Assembly: GCF_001247745.1 (NCBI RefSeq) | Contig: NZ_LAIR01000002.1 | Location: 2,666,001 to 2,730,000, forward strand | From: Luteipulveratus halotolerans | Lineage (GTDB): Bacteria > Actinomycetota > Actinomycetes > Actinomycetales > Dermatophilaceae | Direction of reading: 5' to 3' | DNA length: 64,000 nt | Shown: piece after piece, positions 17,201 through 25,348 of the stretch | Numbering within the stretch: the stretch's first letter is position 1 | Layout: the number at the start of each line of letters is the position of its first letter | The notes under the pieces: model-generated | What the model was told of the DNA's origin: nothing | The model's database searches: none | What the model saw: the letters and a program-made list of their open reading frames with translations, nothing else | Program-made: the position numbers and the translations under genes

Positions 17201-17908
17201 ATGTCTCATCCTTCCGACGACCCGTTCGCGCCGCCGCCCGCGGGCCAGCAGCCGAACCACGACCAGGGCCCGCCGACGCCACAGCCGCAGTACGGGCAGA
17301 ACCCGCCCGCGCCGCAGTACGGCCAGAACCCGCCGGCCCCGCAGTACGGCCAGAACCCGCCCGCCCCGCAGTACGGGCAGAACCCGGCGCCGGCGTACGG
17401 CCAGGCCCCGCAGTACGGCCAGGCACCGGCGTACGGCCAGGCACCGGCGTACGGCCAGCAGCCCTACCCGTACGCCGGTGGCGGTTATCCCGGCCAGCCG
17501 GGCTATCCCGCCGGCCCGGTCGGTCGACCCGGCACCCTGATGGCCGCGAGCATCCTCACCTGGATCGGCAGTGCGTTCGGCCTGCTCTTCGGCCTCGTCA
17601 TCATGGCCGCGTCCGGGTCGAGTGAGCTGAGCGACGAGCTCGACACCGCCGACACCGGCGTCATCACCGTCGTCGGCGGCATCGTGGCGGTGTTCTGCCT
17701 GGTCGCGATCGTCATGGCGGTCTTGGCCTTCAAGGGCAAGATGTGGGCGGCGATCGTCCTCACCGTGCTCGGCGGTCTCCTCATCCTCGGCGGCCTGACG
17801 TCGCTGGCGCAGGGCTCCCTTGGAAGCATCGTGAGCATCGTGTGGATCGGCCTCGCGATCGGCCTCTTCTGGGCCACCCCGTCACGCGAGTACTACAAGC
17901 GCACCTGA
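17201..17908 (+). CDS. Membrane protein with Pro/Gln/Tyr-rich repeat tail (DUF4064-like)
   Basis: A 235-residue protein. Residues 20-100 are tandem repeats of APQYGQNPP and APAYGQ, a disordered cytoplasmic tail common in actinobacterial membrane proteins. The second half has four membrane segments: TLMAASILTWIGSAFGLLFG, VITVVGGIVAVFCLVAIVMA, WAAIVLTVLGGLLILGGLTS and IVSIVWIGLAIGLFWATP. No enzymatic motif is visible. The repeat DNA is slippage-prone, so repeat number may vary between strains. It follows the methyltransferase gene by 30 bases and may be co-transcribed. Inverted-repeat element A copy 3 lies 24 bases past its stop. Confidence 0.85.
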   Translation: MSHPSDDPFAPPPAGQQPNHDQGPPTPQPQYGQNPPAPQYGQNPPAPQYGQNPPAPQYGQNPAPAYGQAPQYGQAPAYGQAPAYGQQPYPYAGGGYPGQPGYPAGPVGRPGTLMAASILTWIGSAFGLLFGLVIMAASGSSELSDELDTADTGVITVVGGIVAVFCLVAIVMAVLAFKGKMWAAIVLTVLGGLLILGGLTSLAQGSLGSIVSIVWIGLAIGLFWATPSREYYKRT

Positions 17909-17932
17909 CCTTCCACCGAAGCCCCACTCACC

Positions 17933-17988
17933 AGGCGAAATGTGACTTCGAGGGCTGCTATGCGCACTCTCGAAGTCACATTTCGCCT
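17933..17988. repeat. Inverted-repeat element A, copy 3
   Basis: Perfect 20-base arms (17933-17952 and 17969-17988) with a 16-base loop. Compared with copy 1 the base pair next to the loop is G-C instead of A-T, a covarying change. The right flank TTGTCAGTAAG resembles the TTGTCAGTGGG of copy 1. It lies between two rightward genes. Confidence 0.87.
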
Positions 17989-18013
17989 TGTCAGTAAGCC
18001 GTAGGCTGACGCC

Positions 18014-18232
18014 ATGCGTTGGCACCCGCGCTCCAGCCTCAGGGCCCTGTTGCTGTTCAGTTTCCTGGGCGCGCTGATCGGCGCCGGCGCGGTGGTCGCA
18101 CTGACCGGTGCTGACGCCTACGAGCGGACCGACTCACTCATCGGCACCTCAGCCATGGGCATGCTCGGTGGCTTCGCGTACGGCCTGCTCTCGATCACGG
18201 TGCGCCGCGCGTCGGCTGCACGGCGCAGCTGA
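18014..18232 (+). CDS. Small two-helix membrane protein, unknown
   Basis: A 72-residue protein with a basic start (MRWHPRSSLRA) and two hydrophobic segments, LLLFSFLGALIGAGAVVALT and TSAMGMLGGFAYGLLSITV, then a basic end. Codon bias fits a real gene. No family recognised. No ribosome site is evident, and the preceding inverted repeat ends 25 bases before its start. Confidence 0.6.
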   Translation: MRWHPRSSLRALLLFSFLGALIGAGAVVALTGADAYERTDSLIGTSAMGMLGGFAYGLLSITVRRASAARRS

Positions 18233-18357
18233 GCTCCCACAAGGTCGATCAACATGCGCAGGCGACGCAGCCTGCCCTGTGCACTGACGAGTACACTGAC
18301 ATCTGTCGGGGTGGTCGTCATCGGGTGGGGCCCTGGTGAGGAGCCGGTGATGAAGGG

Positions 18358-20088
18358 TTAGGAGCAGCCGGAGCCGGTCTTCCAGCGGCCGACGTCGACA
18401 GGCAGTGTGCCGGGCGCGGTGCGCTTGCCGGTCAGCACCTCGATGACCGCCTCGAACGTCGCCGGCGTCCGCCCGTACGCCGCGATCCTGGCTGAGCCCG
18501 ACGGCCCGCCGGCGAGGGCGTACGGCGTGTCGAGCCCGACCATGACGTCGCCGCTGCCGCCCTCCGCACCGCTCGCCTTGCCGCTGCCGGCGTTGTAGGC
18601 ACCGCCGCCGAGCAGCCGCACCGTCGTACCCGACCCGACCGACAGGCCAGCCCTGCGCGCCGCGGCGGAGAAGCGGGACCGGTCCTGCGCCGTGCCGCCC
18701 GAGACGCGAACACCCTTGGACACCAACGGCTTTCCGCAGGTGCCGGAGATCTGCGTGACGGATGCGCGAGCGAGCGCGAGGGCGTCAGCCCGGTGCGAGC
18801 CCACGGCAGACGCGGCGGGCTGCGCCGACGTCGTACGCCGCATGGTCGCCACGATCCGCGCCGCCGACTCGATGAGCCGGTCGCGCGTGACCTCGCCGGA
18901 GTCGACCGCCTTCGTCAGCGCCGCGACCGACTGGCTCGGCTCGGCCGGCATGAGCAGCACGTCGGCTCCGGCCTTGACCGCCGCGACGGCACCACGGCCC
19001 GAGCCGTAACGCTGGTCGACCGCGCCCATCTGCAGCGCGTCGGTGATCACGAGCCCCTTGAACCCGAGCTGCTGGCGCAGCAGGCCGGTCAGGACGCCGT
19101 GGCTCATGGTGGACGGCGCCTGGCGATCGACGGCGTCGAGCACGACGTGGGCCGACATCACAGCCGGCGCACCACTGCGGACGAGCTGCTGGAACGGCAC
19201 CAGGTCGCGCTGCTTCAGCGCGTCGAGCGACGCGCGCTGCCGCGGGAGACCCACGTGGCTGTCGGTGGTGACCGAGCCGTGGCCCGGGAAGTGCTTCACG
19301 ACGGGTACGACGCCCGCCTGGGTATAGCCGCGAGCCTGCGCCGCCGCCGTCTGCGCCACCCGCTGCGGGTCCGATCCCGGCGACCGTACGCCGATGGTCG
19401 GGTCCTGGACGCCGATCGTGACGTCGGCGTCGGGCGCGAACACCATCGTCATGCCGAGCGCCCGCAGCTCGGCACCGATGCCCTGCGAGACGCGCGTCGA
19501 CAGCGCGGGGTCGTGCGCGGCGCCGTACGCCATCCCTGCTGGCAGCTCGGTGACCGGAGCACCCAGCCGGGCCACCGGACCGCCCTCCTGGTCGACCGAG
19601 ATGATGGCCGGCCAGTCACGGCCGTCGGCCTTCATCGCACGCTGAGCGTTGGCGGCGTTGGTGCGCAGCCCGGAGACGAGCGACTCGCGATCGGGCACGT
19701 TGCCCGGGAACAGGATCACACCGCCGAGGTGCTGGTTGCGGATGACGTTGGCGGCAGCCTCCGAGCCCTTGCCGTCGAAGAAGCCGACGATCAGCTGGGC
19801 TGCCAGCCGGTCGGTGGGGAGCTTGCTGACGTCGGCACGGGCCTTGGCCAGCTCCGCTTCCGTGGGTACGCCGATGCCTGACTTCGCTGCAGGCGCAGGA
19901 GTTTTCGTCGGCTGCCCTGCCGGCGCTGACGTCGACGAAGCGCTCGCGGCGGCCGAGGGAGCGACCGTGGACGACGTCGGGCTCGCGCTCGCCCCGCTCG
20001 GGTCCGCGCTGCCGTCACTGCCCGAGCAACCAGCGAGAAGCGTTGCGGCACAGGCGAACCCAGCCACTCGGCGTACGGGGAATGTCAT
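18358..20088 (-). CDS. nagZ: Lipoprotein beta-N-acetylhexosaminidase (GH3, NagZ-like)
   Basis: A 576-residue exported lipoprotein. The signal peptide is MTFPVRRVAGFACAATLLAGCS with lipobox L-A-G-C. A Ser/Thr/Ala/Pro linker of about 60 residues leads to a GH3 barrel: QLIVGFFDGKG, GGVILFPGNV, ISVDQEGGPVARLG, the His/Asp catalytic dyad loop VKHFPGHGSVTTDSHVGLP, and the nucleophile segment GLVITDALQMGAV. It should remove N-acetylglucosamine from peptidoglycan or other glycans at the outer face of the membrane. Its ATG overlaps the tsaD stop (ATGA), so translation is coupled to the t6A genes, an unusual functional pairing. The C-terminal 170 residues form the extra alpha/beta domain seen in larger GH3 proteins. 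Confidence 0.92.
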   Translation of the reverse strand: MTFPVRRVAGFACAATLLAGCSGSDGSADPSGASASPTSSTVAPSAAASASSTSAPAGQPTKTPAPAAKSGIGVPTEAELAKARADVSKLPTDRLAAQLIVGFFDGKGSEAAANVIRNQHLGGVILFPGNVPDRESLVSGLRTNAANAQRAMKADGRDWPAIISVDQEGGPVARLGAPVTELPAGMAYGAAHDPALSTRVSQGIGAELRALGMTMVFAPDADVTIGVQDPTIGVRSPGSDPQRVAQTAAAQARGYTQAGVVPVVKHFPGHGSVTTDSHVGLPRQRASLDALKQRDLVPFQQLVRSGAPAVMSAHVVLDAVDRQAPSTMSHGVLTGLLRQQLGFKGLVITDALQMGAVDQRYGSGRGAVAAVKAGADVLLMPAEPSQSVAALTKAVDSGEVTRDRLIESAARIVATMRRTTSAQPAASAVGSHRADALALARASVTQISGTCGKPLVSKGVRVSGGTAQDRSRFSAAARRAGLSVGSGTTVRLLGGGAYNAGSGKASGAEGGSGDVMVGLDTPYALAGGPSGSARIAAYGRTPATFEAVIEVLTGKRTAPGTLPVDVGRWKTGSGCS

Positions 20089-21131
20089 GCCTGCACCGTC
20101 GCGACCGGCATCGACGAGTCGGCCGGAAGCGCCAGATCCGACGGCGGCAGGCCACGCATCACCATCTGCGACCCGAGCGCAGCGACCATCGCGCCGTTGT
20201 CGGTGCACAGGCGGATCCGGGGGACGCGCAAGCGGATGCCGGCCTCGGCGCACCGTTCTTCGGCCATCGCGCGCAGCTGGGAGTTGGCGGTCACGCCGCC
20301 GCCGATCTGCAGGTCGGAGATCCCGAGCTCGGTGCACGCCAGCACCGCCTTGCGCGTGAGCACGTCGGCGACCGCGCGGCTGAAGCTCGCGGCGACGTCG
20401 TTGACGGGCACCTGCTCACCAGCACGCTCGCGGGCCTCGACCCACCGCACCACGGCGGTCTTGAGACCCGAGAACGAGTAGTCGAACCGGTGCCGTTCCA
20501 TGTCCTTGCGCGAGGTCAGCCCGCGCGGGAAGGCGATCGCCTCGGGGTCACCCTCGCGAGCGGCCTGGTCGATGTGCGGGCCACCCGGGTAGGGCAGGCC
20601 GAGCACGCGGGCGACCTTGTCGTAGGCCTCCCCCGCGGCGTCGTCGATCGTCGAGCCGAGCTCCTCGACGTCGGAGGCGATGTCGCGGACGACGAGCAGG
20701 TTGGTGTGACCACCCGAGACCAGCAGCGCGACGGTCGGCTCGGGCAGCGGGCCGTGGTCGAGCACGTCGGCGCACACGTGGGCGGCGAGATGGTTGACGC
20801 CGTAGAGAGGCTTGTCGAGGCAGAGCGCGAGCGCCTTGGCCGAGGCGACACCGACCATCAGCGCTCCGGCGAGCCCGGGCCCGGACGTCACGGCGATGGC
20901 GTCGACGTCGTCGAGGTCGTGACCGGCCTCGGCGGACGCGCGCTCCAGCATCGGGATGATCGACTCCAGGTGTGCGCGGCTCGCGACCTCGGGCACGACT
21001 CCCCCGAACCTCGCGTGCTCGTCGACGCTGCTGGCGAGCGCGTCGCCGACCAGCGTCGTGCCGCGCACGAACGCCACACCGGTCTCGTCACAGCTCGACT
21101 CGATGCCGAGTACCAGAGGCTGGTCAGCCAC
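20085..21131 (-). CDS. tsaD: tRNA t6A37 threonylcarbamoyltransferase TsaD
   Basis: A 348-residue ASKHA-fold enzyme that transfers threonylcarbamoyl to A37 of ANN-decoding tRNAs, acting with TsaB and TsaE. It shows VLGIESSCDETGVAFV at the N-terminus, the metal site NHLAAH (His114, His118), LLVSGGHTNLLVV, DDAAGEAYDKVARVLGLPYP and the C-terminal GGGVTANSQLR. Start is GTG 21131, overlapping the rimI stop by eight bases. Mycobacteria share the order tsaD-rimI-tsaB-tsaE. All four genes here overlap or nearly touch and should be one transcript. Confidence 0.97.
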   Translation of the reverse strand: MADQPLVLGIESSCDETGVAFVRGTTLVGDALASSVDEHARFGGVVPEVASRAHLESIIPMLERASAEAGHDLDDVDAIAVTSGPGLAGALMVGVASAKALALCLDKPLYGVNHLAAHVCADVLDHGPLPEPTVALLVSGGHTNLLVVRDIASDVEELGSTIDDAAGEAYDKVARVLGLPYPGGPHIDQAAREGDPEAIAFPRGLTSRKDMERHRFDYSFSGLKTAVVRWVEARERAGEQVPVNDVAASFSRAVADVLTRKAVLACTELGISDLQIGGGVTANSQLRAMAEERCAEAGIRLRVPRIRLCTDNGAMVAALGSQMVMRGLPPSDLALPADSSMPVATVQA

Positions 21132-21585
21132 GGTCTTCCTCCTTGAGCAGGCGTCGCAGGATCACGGCGTCGACGTCGCCGTAGTAGCGACGACGCACGG
21201 AGATCTGCTCAAAACCGTTGCGGTCGTAGAGCTTTCGGGCTGCGTCGTTGTCTGCGCGGACCTCGAGCAGCAGCGACTCGGCGCCGCTGTCGCGCACGGT
21301 CGCCGTCATCCAGTCCATGAGCCGCTGCCCCAGCCCGGCCCCCTGGGCGGCCGGCGCCACCGCCACCGTCATCACGTCAGCGACGTCACCGCCCTGGTCG
21401 ACACCGGCGTACCCGACGAGGTCGCCGGCGCTCTCGGCGACGACGTACGCCCGCCGCGGACGGCCCGCGAGCTCGCCCCACCAGCTCTCGGCGGTCCAGG
21501 CGTCACCCGCGAAGAGGGCCTGCTCCAGCGACACGAGCGTGTCGATGTCGCCCCAGCGCATCTCGCGCAGCGTCACCGGGCTCAC
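21124..21585 (-). CDS. rimI: Ribosomal protein S18-alanine N-acetyltransferase RimI
   Basis: A 153-residue GNAT enzyme: LREMRWGDIDTLVSLEQALF, AYVVAESAGDLVGYAGV, VMTVAVAPAAQGAGLGQRLMDWM (acetyl-CoA loop motif A, Q-G-A-G-L-G), LLLEVRADNDAARKLYDRNGF and RRRYYGDVDAVIL. These are the RimI signatures, including the Y-Y motif. It acetylates the N-terminus of S18 in enterics; in actinobacteria the target range may be wider. GTG 21585 overlaps the tsaB stop by four bases. Placement between tsaB and tsaD is conserved. Confidence 0.95.
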   Translation of the reverse strand: MSPVTLREMRWGDIDTLVSLEQALFAGDAWTAESWWGELAGRPRRAYVVAESAGDLVGYAGVDQGGDVADVMTVAVAPAAQGAGLGQRLMDWMTATVRDSGAESLLLEVRADNDAARKLYDRNGFEQISVRRRYYGDVDAVILRRLLKEEDRG

Positions 21586-22256
21586 GACGTCACCGGTGTG
21601 GCCGGCTTGCGCTCGGCCTGAGGGACGGCGTCGGGGCGGCGCAGGTAGAGGGGCTGCGGGTCGAGCAGCGTCTCGCCTCGGCGCAGAGCACCTGTTACGA
21701 ACGTCGCGAGTGCACCGGCGCTGACGTCACGCTGCGGGAGCGCGTGCGGCAGCGCCTCGGGGTAGAGGTCGACGCCTCGACCCGCGGTCGGGAGACCACG
21801 CAGATGTGCGGGCAGGTCGACCGCGCGCGCGACATCAGGGCCGTCGGTGCGGCGGACGCCCTGCTCGGTGACGTCGTACGCCGCCCAGTAGACCTCCTTG
21901 CGGCGCGCGTCGCTCGCGACGAGGAAACGCTGCTGCTGGCCGGCGGCGAGCACGGCGTGCGCGATCGCGTCGAGGCTGCAGACGCCGTGGACCGGGATGC
22001 CGAGGGCGAGGCCCATCGTGCGGGCGGTGACCACGCCGACGCGCAGACCGGTGAACGGCCCGGGTCCGACCCCGACCGCGATCGCGCTCAGGTCGCGCGG
22101 TCGCAGGCCGGCCTCGCGCAGCACGTCGCTGATCGTCGGCGCGAGCAGCTCGGTGTGGCGGCGGGTGTCGTCGTGGGCCTGCTCGGCGACGACCGTGGCG
22201 CCGTCGTGAACGGCGACGGTGACCGCCTGGGTTGCGGTGTCGATGGCGAGCAGCAC
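21582..22256 (-). CDS. tsaB: tRNA t6A biosynthesis scaffold protein TsaB
   Basis: A 224-residue ASKHA-fold partner of TsaD: MLLAIDTATQAVTVAVHDGA, HTELLAPTISDVLREAG, IAVGVGPGPFTGLRVGVVTA and ALGIPVHGVCSLDAIA. It dimerises with TsaD and recruits TsaE; it has no activity alone. Overlap with rimI is four bases. The upstream tsaE stop is 40 bases away. Confidence 0.95.
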   Translation of the reverse strand: MLLAIDTATQAVTVAVHDGATVVAEQAHDDTRRHTELLAPTISDVLREAGLRPRDLSAIAVGVGPGPFTGLRVGVVTARTMGLALGIPVHGVCSLDAIAHAVLAAGQQQRFLVASDARRKEVYWAAYDVTEQGVRRTDGPDVARAVDLPAHLRGLPTAGRGVDLYPEALPHALPQRDVSAGALATFVTGALRRGETLLDPQPLYLRRPDAVPQAERKPATPVTS

Positions 22257-22296
22257 GCCCGTCAGGCTATCCAGCGACCCCGTCCGCGACCGAATC

Positions 22297-22785
22297 TCAC
22301 GCGCGCAGCGCGGACAGCACGTCGTCCCAGCGCTCGCCGACGGCGTGGATCTCGATGCGCCGCTCGTCGTCCCCGGTGAGCACCAGCGTGAGGTAGGTCT
22401 CGCTCAGGCTCTCGGCCAGACCGGCGCCCCACTCGACCACCGTGACCGCCTCGTCGAGCTCGGCGTCGAGGTCGAGGTCGTCGAGCTCGGCCGCACCACC
22501 CAGCCTGTACGCGTCGACGTGCACCAGCTCGGGGCCGTCGGTCAGCGACGGGTGCACGCGCGCCACGACGAACGTCGGCGAGGTGATCGGACCGCGTACG
22601 CCGAGACCGCGCGCGAGACCCTGCGTGAACGTCGTCTTGCCTGCGCCGAGCCCGCCCGTCAGCACCAGCAGGTCGCCGGCCCGCAGCATGCCGCCGAGCC
22701 GCTCACCGAACGCCTGCGTCGCCTCGGCGTCAGCGGTGCGTACGACGACCGGGTCGGGCTGGGGAGTCGCCTGCGGCTCAGACAC
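22297..22785 (-). CDS. tsaE: tRNA t6A biosynthesis ATPase TsaE
   Basis: A P-loop ATPase of 162 residues from GTG 22785, chosen because AAAGG lies eight bases upstream; 22821 is a longer option. Walker A is LTGGLGAGKTTFTQGLA, followed by ITSPTFVVARVHPS and the HVDAYRL segment typical of the family, then EAVTVVEWGAGLAESL. It powers cycling of the TsaBD complex. It overlaps the end of the upstream hydrolase gene by eight bases and so belongs to the same operon. Confidence 0.95.
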   Translation of the reverse strand: MSEPQATPQPDPVVVRTADAEATQAFGERLGGMLRAGDLLVLTGGLGAGKTTFTQGLARGLGVRGPITSPTFVVARVHPSLTDGPELVHVDAYRLGGAAELDDLDLDAELDEAVTVVEWGAGLAESLSETYLTLVLTGDDERRIEIHAVGERWDDVLSALRA

Positions 22786-23947
22786 CGGCGCGGCCTTTGG
22801 CACGACCGGACGGGGACGCACCCCGGCGACGCCCGGCGAGCTCGGTGACCGTGCGGCGGACGCGAGTGGTCCGGCGCTTGGCGGGGCGTTCGAGCGCCCG
22901 CTCGGCCCGGTGCAGCAGGTCGAGCAGCTGGTCGTTGACGACGTCGGGGTGCTCGAGCATCAGCACGTGCCCACCGTCGGCCACCACGACGTGCTCGGCA
23001 CCCGGCACCGCTGCGACGATGGCCTCGGAGTGGGCAGGTGGCGTCAGGCGGTCCTCGGTGCCGTTCATGATCAGCGTCTCGATGCCGTCGAACGCCGCCA
23101 GCCCGTCGAACCGGTGGTGCTCCATCAGCGTCGGCAGGAACTGGCCGATCACGTGCAGCCGCGTCGCGAAGATCATGTCGGCCGTGAGCCGGATGATCGA
23201 CTGCGGCACGTGCGACCCGAACGAGAAGTGGTGGACCGCGAGCTCCTCGACCTCCTTGCCGGCCTTCAGCGCCTGCGCCACCAGCGCCTGCTGGTCCGAC
23301 AGTCGGGTCATCGCGGCCGGGCCGAGCCGGTGCACGACGGCCGCGACGTGCTGCCCCAGGCCCCAGTGGACGTTGCGCAGCTCACCGGCACTCGTCGACA
23401 GCAGCGCCGTACCGATCACCCGCTCGCGCAGCACCTCCGGGTGCTGCTCGGCGAACGCCATGATCGTCATCCCGCCCATCGAGTGCCCGGCCAGCACGAC
23501 CGGCCCCTCGGGTGCGGCGGCCCCGATGACCGAGCCGAGGTCACGACCGAGCTGGGCGATGTCGTACGAGCTGTCCTCGCCCTCCTCCGAACGCCCGTGC
23601 CCGCGGTGATCCCACAGCACGACGCGGTAGCCGGCCTCACGCAATGCCCGCCGCTGGAAGACCCAGCCGGTGAGGTTGAGGGTGTAGCCGTGGGTGAGGA
23701 CCACCGTCGTACGCCGGGGCGAGTCGCCTCGTGGGTGGTCGATCTCGACGTGCAGAGGGACGCCGTCGTCGGCGATGACGACGCGCTCCTCGTCGGGCGT
23801 CTCGACGTAGTCGACGTCCTCGCCCTCGGGGCGGGCCGTGCGATCACGACGCACGAGCTGCCCGACGGCGACACCGGCGACGCCAGCAGCACCGGCCACG
23901 GCCGCCCCGACGCCCCAGCGCAGCACGTTCTGTCTGGTCGAAGTCAC
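22778..23947 (-). CDS. Alpha/beta hydrolase with N-terminal membrane segment
   Basis: A 389-residue alpha/beta hydrolase. An N-terminal hydrophobic stretch (WGVGAAVAGAAGVAGVAVGQL, residues 11-31) suggests membrane anchoring or export. The core has TTVVLTHGYTLNLTGWVFQR (oxyanion loop), VVLWDHRGHGRSEEG, the nucleophile elbow LAGHSMGGMTIMAFAE, an acid in NGTEDRLTPPAHSE and the histidine in VVVADGGHVLMLEHPD, so the triad is complete. A basic tail follows. Substrate unknown; lipid or ester hydrolysis is possible. Its position between alr and tsaE is found in other actinobacteria, which argues for a linked housekeeping role. It starts at GTG 23947. Confidence 0.9.
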   Translation of the reverse strand: MTSTRQNVLRWGVGAAVAGAAGVAGVAVGQLVRRDRTARPEGEDVDYVETPDEERVVIADDGVPLHVEIDHPRGDSPRRTTVVLTHGYTLNLTGWVFQRRALREAGYRVVLWDHRGHGRSEEGEDSSYDIAQLGRDLGSVIGAAAPEGPVVLAGHSMGGMTIMAFAEQHPEVLRERVIGTALLSTSAGELRNVHWGLGQHVAAVVHRLGPAAMTRLSDQQALVAQALKAGKEVEELAVHHFSFGSHVPQSIIRLTADMIFATRLHVIGQFLPTLMEHHRFDGLAAFDGIETLIMNGTEDRLTPPAHSEAIVAAVPGAEHVVVADGGHVLMLEHPDVVNDQLLDLLHRAERALERPAKRRTTRVRRTVTELAGRRRGASPSGRAKGRAGV

Positions 23948-24017
23948 GCCCGCCAGTGTCGCACCGCCGGGCCGTGGCCGCGGTCACACCCGCCGCGTCG
24001 GCGATGTGGCGTCGGTC

Positions 24018-25163
24018 CTAGTGAGCCCCGTCACCCACGTAGCGGCGCGGCAGCCGGCCACTCATGCGCGTGACGATCTCGTAGGAGATCGTGCCGATCG
24101 CCTCGGCCCAGTCCTGGGCGGTCGGCTCACCACGGTCACCCGCTCCGAACAGCACGATCTCCGACCCCGCCTGCGCCGGCAGGTCGCCCACATCGATCAT
24201 GAACTGGTCCATGCAGACGCGCCCCGACACGGTGAACCGGTGCCCGTCGACCTGGACCGGCCCGACCCCCGAGGCGTGGCGCGGGACGCCGTCGGCGTAG
24301 CCGATCGGCACGTCGACCAGCGTCGTCTCACGCGGGGTGACGTAGGTGTGGCCGTAGCTCACGCCCTGCCCGGCGGGTACGCGCTTGGCGACGGTCGCGC
24401 GTGCCGTCACGGTCATGGCGGGCCGCAGCCCGAACGACGCCGGGTCGCCCAGGTCGGGTACGGGGCTCAGGCCGTAGACCGCGAGGCCCGGCCGGACCAT
24501 GTCCCAGGCGGCGCCCGGTGTGGTGAGGGTGGCTGCGGAGTTGGACATGTGGCGTACGCCGACGGCCAGGCCCGCACGGTCGGCGTCGGCCACGCGCTCG
24601 GCGAACAGCTCCTGCTGCTGCAGCACGGTCGGGTGCTGCGGCGAGTCGGCGTAGGCGAAGTGGGTGAACAGGCCCGTGACGTCGATGACGCCCTCGGCCT
24701 GCAGACGGGCGGCGGCGTCGCGCAGCAGGTCCCAGTCCTTGCCGTACGCGCCGTTGCGGGCCAGCCCGGTGTCGGCCTTGAGCTGGACGCGGGCGGTGGT
24801 GCCGGCAGCCCTGGCCGCGGCCGCGACCTCGTCGAGCTCCCAGACGGCCGGGACGCCGATGTCGATGCCCTGCTGCACGGCCGGGCCGAAGTCGGTGCCG
24901 GGTGCGTGCAGCCAGGTGAGCACGGGGGCCTGGATGCCGGCGGCCCGCAGCTGGAGCGCCTCAGCCATCTGAGCCACACCCAGCCACGACGCCCCACCGC
25001 GCAGAGCGGCGCGTGCGCTCGGCAGGAGTCCGTGGCCGTACGCGTCACCCTTGACGACGGCCATCACCTCGGCGTTGCCGGCCCGCCGCTTGAGCTCACC
25101 GACGTTGTGCGCGATCGCGTCGAGGTCGATGGTCACCCACGCGGTCATCTGCTCAGTGCTCAC
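24018..25163 (-). CDS. alr: Alanine racemase
   Basis: A PLP enzyme of about 381 residues that makes D-alanine for peptidoglycan. GTG 25163 is chosen; ATG 25148 is an alternative. The PLP lysine lies in VMAVVKGDAYGHGLL (Lys38; most relatives read KANAYGHG). The opposite catalytic tyrosine is in GQGVSYGHTYVTP, and RVCMDQFMIDVG is the C-terminal active-site segment. Family length is normal. A cluster of inverted repeats lies just upstream (25207-25306). The gene is followed after 70 bases by the hydrolase and t6A genes. Confidence 0.96.
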   Translation of the reverse strand: MSTEQMTAWVTIDLDAIAHNVGELKRRAGNAEVMAVVKGDAYGHGLLPSARAALRGGASWLGVAQMAEALQLRAAGIQAPVLTWLHAPGTDFGPAVQQGIDIGVPAVWELDEVAAAARAAGTTARVQLKADTGLARNGAYGKDWDLLRDAAARLQAEGVIDVTGLFTHFAYADSPQHPTVLQQQELFAERVADADRAGLAVGVRHMSNSAATLTTPGAAWDMVRPGLAVYGLSPVPDLGDPASFGLRPAMTVTARATVAKRVPAGQGVSYGHTYVTPRETTLVDVPIGYADGVPRHASGVGPVQVDGHRFTVSGRVCMDQFMIDVGDLPAQAGSEIVLFGAGDRGEPTAQDWAEAIGTISYEIVTRMSGRLPRRYVGDGAH

Positions 25164-25206
25164 CCGGCCAAGCATCCCACCGTCGGGACACGCCTCCCGC
25201 CTCGGC

Positions 25207-25306
25207 CGGTCGAGTGCGCATGTCGCGCGCCCGCGCTTCTCGTCGAGTGCGCATGTCGTGCTGGTTCGCGCGGCTCCGAACCAGCACGACATGCGCACTC
25301 GGCCGG
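25207..25306. repeat. Nested inverted repeat with 25-base perfect arms
   Basis: Arms 25244-25268 and 25277-25301 are exactly complementary over 25 bases around an eight-base loop. A second copy of the outer arm sequence (CGAGTGCGCATGTCG, 25211-25225) lies just left, so two alternative hairpins share one right arm. The arms contain GAGTGCGCA, the complement of the TGCGCACTC word in the loop of element A. It lies between nnr and alr. Confidence 0.85.
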
Positions 25307-25348
25307 ACAGGTGAGCAGTCGGGTCGCGAACGCCGAGCCCGCGTAGCC

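Noticed and set aside
17281..17460. CRISPR-like tandem repeats
   Set aside because: The repeats are in-frame codons for APQYGQNPP-type protein repeats with no spacers.
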